From Anaerolineae bacterium (GTDB lineage Bacteria; Chloroflexota; Anaerolineae; UBA1429), in NCBI GenBank assembly GCA_007118555.1, contig SKRJ01000097.1:1-8450 (forward strand): a stretch of DNA of 8,450 nucleotides, written 5' to 3'. Every line of letters begins with the position of its first letter. Positions within the stretch are counted from its first letter, which is position 1. The notes beneath the pieces are model-generated. The model saw only the letters and a program-made list of their open reading frames with translations. It ran no database searches and was not told where the DNA came from. The translations under genes were made by a program, and so were the position numbers. Of this stretch, positions 7,361 through 8,450 are shown piece by piece.

Positions 7361-7526
7361 ACGTGTTATGCATTGTAGAGTCGTGCCATCGTCTGTGGTC
7401 AGCATAAGGGGCTCGCACGAATCTTGACGAGTTTCCGCTTTTGCACAAAACTTGAGAGCCACTATATGTGGGCACTACATCAGGTGACGGCACTATAGAT
7501 TGTGGTCTCTCGTGGCGTTTCGTCTC

Positions 7527-7545
7527 GAATCGGGCCGATTCTTTT
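7527..7545 (+). terminator. Possible weak intrinsic terminator
   Basis: GAATCGG (7527-7533) and CCGATTC (7535-7541) are a perfect inverted repeat, most realistically 6 pairs around a GGC loop, followed directly by TTTT. The short stem and short T run make it a weak candidate. It is the best terminator-like structure between the phosphatidyltransferase gene, which ends 166 bases earlier, and the response regulator promoter. It could instead be a protein-binding dyad. Confidence 0.35.
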
Positions 7546-7554
7546 CAGAACGCT

Positions 7555-7569
7555 GTCAAGTAGCTTGAC
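7555..7569. promoter_or_regulatory. Operator-like perfect dyad overlapping the -35 box
   Basis: GTCAAG-TAG-CTTGAC is a perfect 6-base inverted repeat with a 3-base centre. Its right arm supplies most of the TTGACC -35 element of the downstream promoter, so a dimeric protein bound here would compete with or contact RNA polymerase. Autoregulation by the response regulator itself is possible, although OmpR-type regulators usually bind direct repeats. Confidence 0.4.
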
Positions 7570-7594
7570 CGGACGTAGAGATTGCGTATATAGT
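7565..7594 (+). promoter_or_regulatory. Probable promoter of the response regulator gene
   Basis: TTGACC (7565-7570, 5 of 6) is followed after 18 bases by TATAGT (7589-7594, 5 of 6). TATATA (7587-7592) with a 16-base spacer is an overlapping alternative. Transcription would start near 7601, giving a leader of about 88 bases before the start codon. It is the strongest promoter match in the intergenic region. Confidence 0.55.
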
Positions 7595-7674
7595 TGCCTG
7601 GCAGTATCGAAAGGTACTTGATTGGCAAGGTGTGGCCTGAAAGCACGAAAAGCTATGGGCAACGACACCATGGC

Positions 7675-7681
7675 GAGGGAG
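7675..7681 (+). promoter_or_regulatory. Shine-Dalgarno site of the response regulator
   Basis: GAGGGAG ends 7 bases before GTG 7689 and favours that start. In-frame ATG codons at 7695 and 7704 are alternatives, and AGGTG (7687-7691) could serve ATG 7695, though only 3 bases away. The choice changes the protein by 2 to 5 residues. Confidence 0.6.
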
Positions 7682-7688
7682 CTGCAAG

Positions 7689-8411
7689 GTGACCATGAAT
7701 GAGATGATACTCGTTGTTGACGACGACCATGCTGTGGCAGAAGCCATTGAGCGAAGCCTTCGCCGTAGTGGCTATGAGGTATCCGTCGCCCACCGGGGGG
7801 CCGACGCTCTGGCCATCGCACAACAGCAACGGCCAGACCTGTTGATCCTGGACATTATGATGCCTGGCATGGATGGGATCGAGGTGGGCAAGGTCATACG
7901 ACAGAGTTCCGACCTGTCTCATCTCCCCATACTCTTTTTAACGGGCAAGCAGGAGATTCGGGACAAGGTCGCGGCCTACCAGCAGGCGCTGGCGGATGAT
8001 TATCTGACCAAGCCTTTTGACCTGCTCGAGTTGGATCTGCGCGTCAAAGCCTTGCTACGGCGCACACAGCAGAGCGCGGCCCCCGAAGACAATCATCGCA
8101 TCGAGGTGGGGGATCTGGTGCTGGATCTGCGCACCTACGAGATCAACACTCCTGACCAGACGGTGCTGTTGACGCCGGTCGAGTTCGAGCTGATGCACTT
8201 TTTGATGTCGAACACGGGCCAGGTGTTTTCCGCCGATCAGCTCCTGCAAGATGTGTGGGGCTATCCGCCGGGCACCGGCATGCCCGATCTTGTGAGGGTG
8301 CACGTCAAGAACGTGCGCGACAAGATCGAGCCCGAACCGCGCAAGCCGATCTACCTGCGCAACATCCTGCGCAGGGGCTACACCGTGCCCGAGCAGCAGT
8401 CTGCGTCCTGA
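7689..8411 (+). CDS. OmpR/PhoB-family response regulator
   Basis: A two-component response regulator of 240 residues: a phosphorylatable receiver domain controls a DNA-binding winged helix. The receiver domain (about 6-125) has the acidic pocket D11/D12, phospho-acceptor D55 in LLILDIMMPGMDG (51-63), T85 in LFLTGK, and K108 in DYLTKPF, so it should be active. L101 replaces the glycine usual in the GADDYLTKPF motif. The trans_reg_C winged helix (about 137-234) shows LTPVEFELMHFLM (161-173), DQLLQDVWGY (183-192), VRVHVKNVRDKIE (202-214) and a final IYLRNILRRGYTV wing (221-233). Target genes cannot be inferred. The previous gene is 328 bases away and a separate promoter is present. No histidine kinase precedes it, and only 39 bases follow. 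GTG 7689 is chosen for its ribosome site, and ATG 7695 is nearly as plausible. Confidence 0.93.
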   Translation: MTMNEMILVVDDDHAVAEAIERSLRRSGYEVSVAHRGADALAIAQQQRPDLLILDIMMPGMDGIEVGKVIRQSSDLSHLPILFLTGKQEIRDKVAAYQQALADDYLTKPFDLLELDLRVKALLRRTQQSAAPEDNHRIEVGDLVLDLRTYEINTPDQTVLLTPVEFELMHFLMSNTGQVFSADQLLQDVWGYPPGTGMPDLVRVHVKNVRDKIEPEPRKPIYLRNILRRGYTVPEQQSAS

Positions 8412-8421
8412 GAGCCACGAG

Positions 8422-8447
8422 GTCGATCATCACAGGCCTGTAACGAC
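8422..8447. repeat. Short palindrome after the response regulator
   Basis: ACAGGCCTGT (8432-8441) is a perfect 10-base palindrome, flanked by GTCG (8422-8425) and CGAC (8444-8447). It could be part of a terminator or of the control region of the next gene, but the window ends at 8450, so neither can be decided. Confidence 0.3.
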
Positions 8448-8450
8448 AAA

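Larger units (their letters stand above)
7361..7688 (+). other. Intergenic region upstream of the response regulator
   Basis: This 328-base stretch has no convincing gene and is visibly richer in A and T than its flanks. In order it holds two crossing 6-base inverted repeats (7366-7420), three CACTAYA...GTG units (7460-7505), a 7-base inverted repeat followed by four T residues (7527-7545), and a 15-base perfect dyad (7555-7569). That dyad overlaps a -35 box, and a promoter (7565-7594) and a GAAA-capped hairpin near the predicted transcript start (7603-7618) follow. I see no homology to a known RNA family. The region probably combines the end of the glyQS transcript with the regulatory region of the response regulator gene. 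Confidence 0.6.

Noticed and set aside
6401..7462. Open frame of 353 codons on the - strand across the end of glyQS, the phosphatidyltransferase and part of the intergenic region
   Set aside because: Although it continues about 100 bases into non-coding DNA, its translation has no domain and it opposes two strongly conserved genes, so it is treated as a shadow.
7424..7468. Additional promoters in the intergenic region (TTGACG at 7424-7429, or TTGCAC at 7441-7446 with TATATG at 7463-7468)
   Set aside because: The first lacks a reasonable -10 at 16-18 bases, and the second matches only 3 of 6 and 4 of 6. The promoter at 7565-7594 is clearly better.

Overview
The window is high-GC bacterial chromosome with every recognisable gene on the + strand. 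Gene density, third-position GC bias, tight gene spacing and clear Shine-Dalgarno sites fit a free-living bacterium. The gene set (glmU, cdd, deoC, recO, a single-chain bacterial glycyl-tRNA synthetase and a CDP-alcohol phosphatidyltransferase of the inositol-phosphate-lipid type) would suit a Chloroflexota lineage such as Anaerolineae or Caldilineae, or a related high-GC phylum. That placement is an inference from general resemblance, not a database result.

Layout. Positions 1-146 hold a self-contained tRNA-Gln(TTG) unit: an extended -10 promoter, the tRNA, and a strong intrinsic terminator. Positions 173-3674 look like one operon. A sigma70-type promoter is followed by glmU (cell-wall and UDP-GlcNAc synthesis), cdd (cytidine deaminase, overlapping glmU by 11 bases), deoC (deoxyribose-phosphate aldolase) and recO (recombinational repair). 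Positions 3702-7360 form a second unit. A TTGAC-type promoter with an ideal 17-base spacer precedes glyQS, one 994-residue chain holding both the alpha and beta parts of bacterial glycyl-tRNA synthetase. A CDP-alcohol phosphatidyltransferase follows 15 bases later. Positions 7361-7688 are a 328-base, less GC-rich intergenic region with several inverted repeats and a good promoter. Positions 7689-8411 encode an OmpR/PhoB-type response regulator with no kinase in view, and the last 39 bases are non-coding.

How the genes fit together. cdd and deoC are steps in pyrimidine (deoxy)nucleoside salvage: deamination of cytidine or deoxycytidine, then cleavage of deoxyribose 5-phosphate after a phosphorylase and mutase encoded elsewhere. 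Their co-transcription with glmU and recO mixes cell-wall, salvage and repair functions, which looks like housekeeping clustering rather than a dedicated system. The synthetase and phospholipid enzyme form another mixed housekeeping pair. The response regulator is the only clearly regulatory gene, and its upstream region is the least explained part of the window.

I found no mobile element, CRISPR array, phage gene, defence system or biosynthetic cluster, and no evidence for a novel multi-gene system. The items most worth a second look are the fused GlyQS, the dyad-rich promoter region of the response regulator, and the likely inositol-type lipid synthase.
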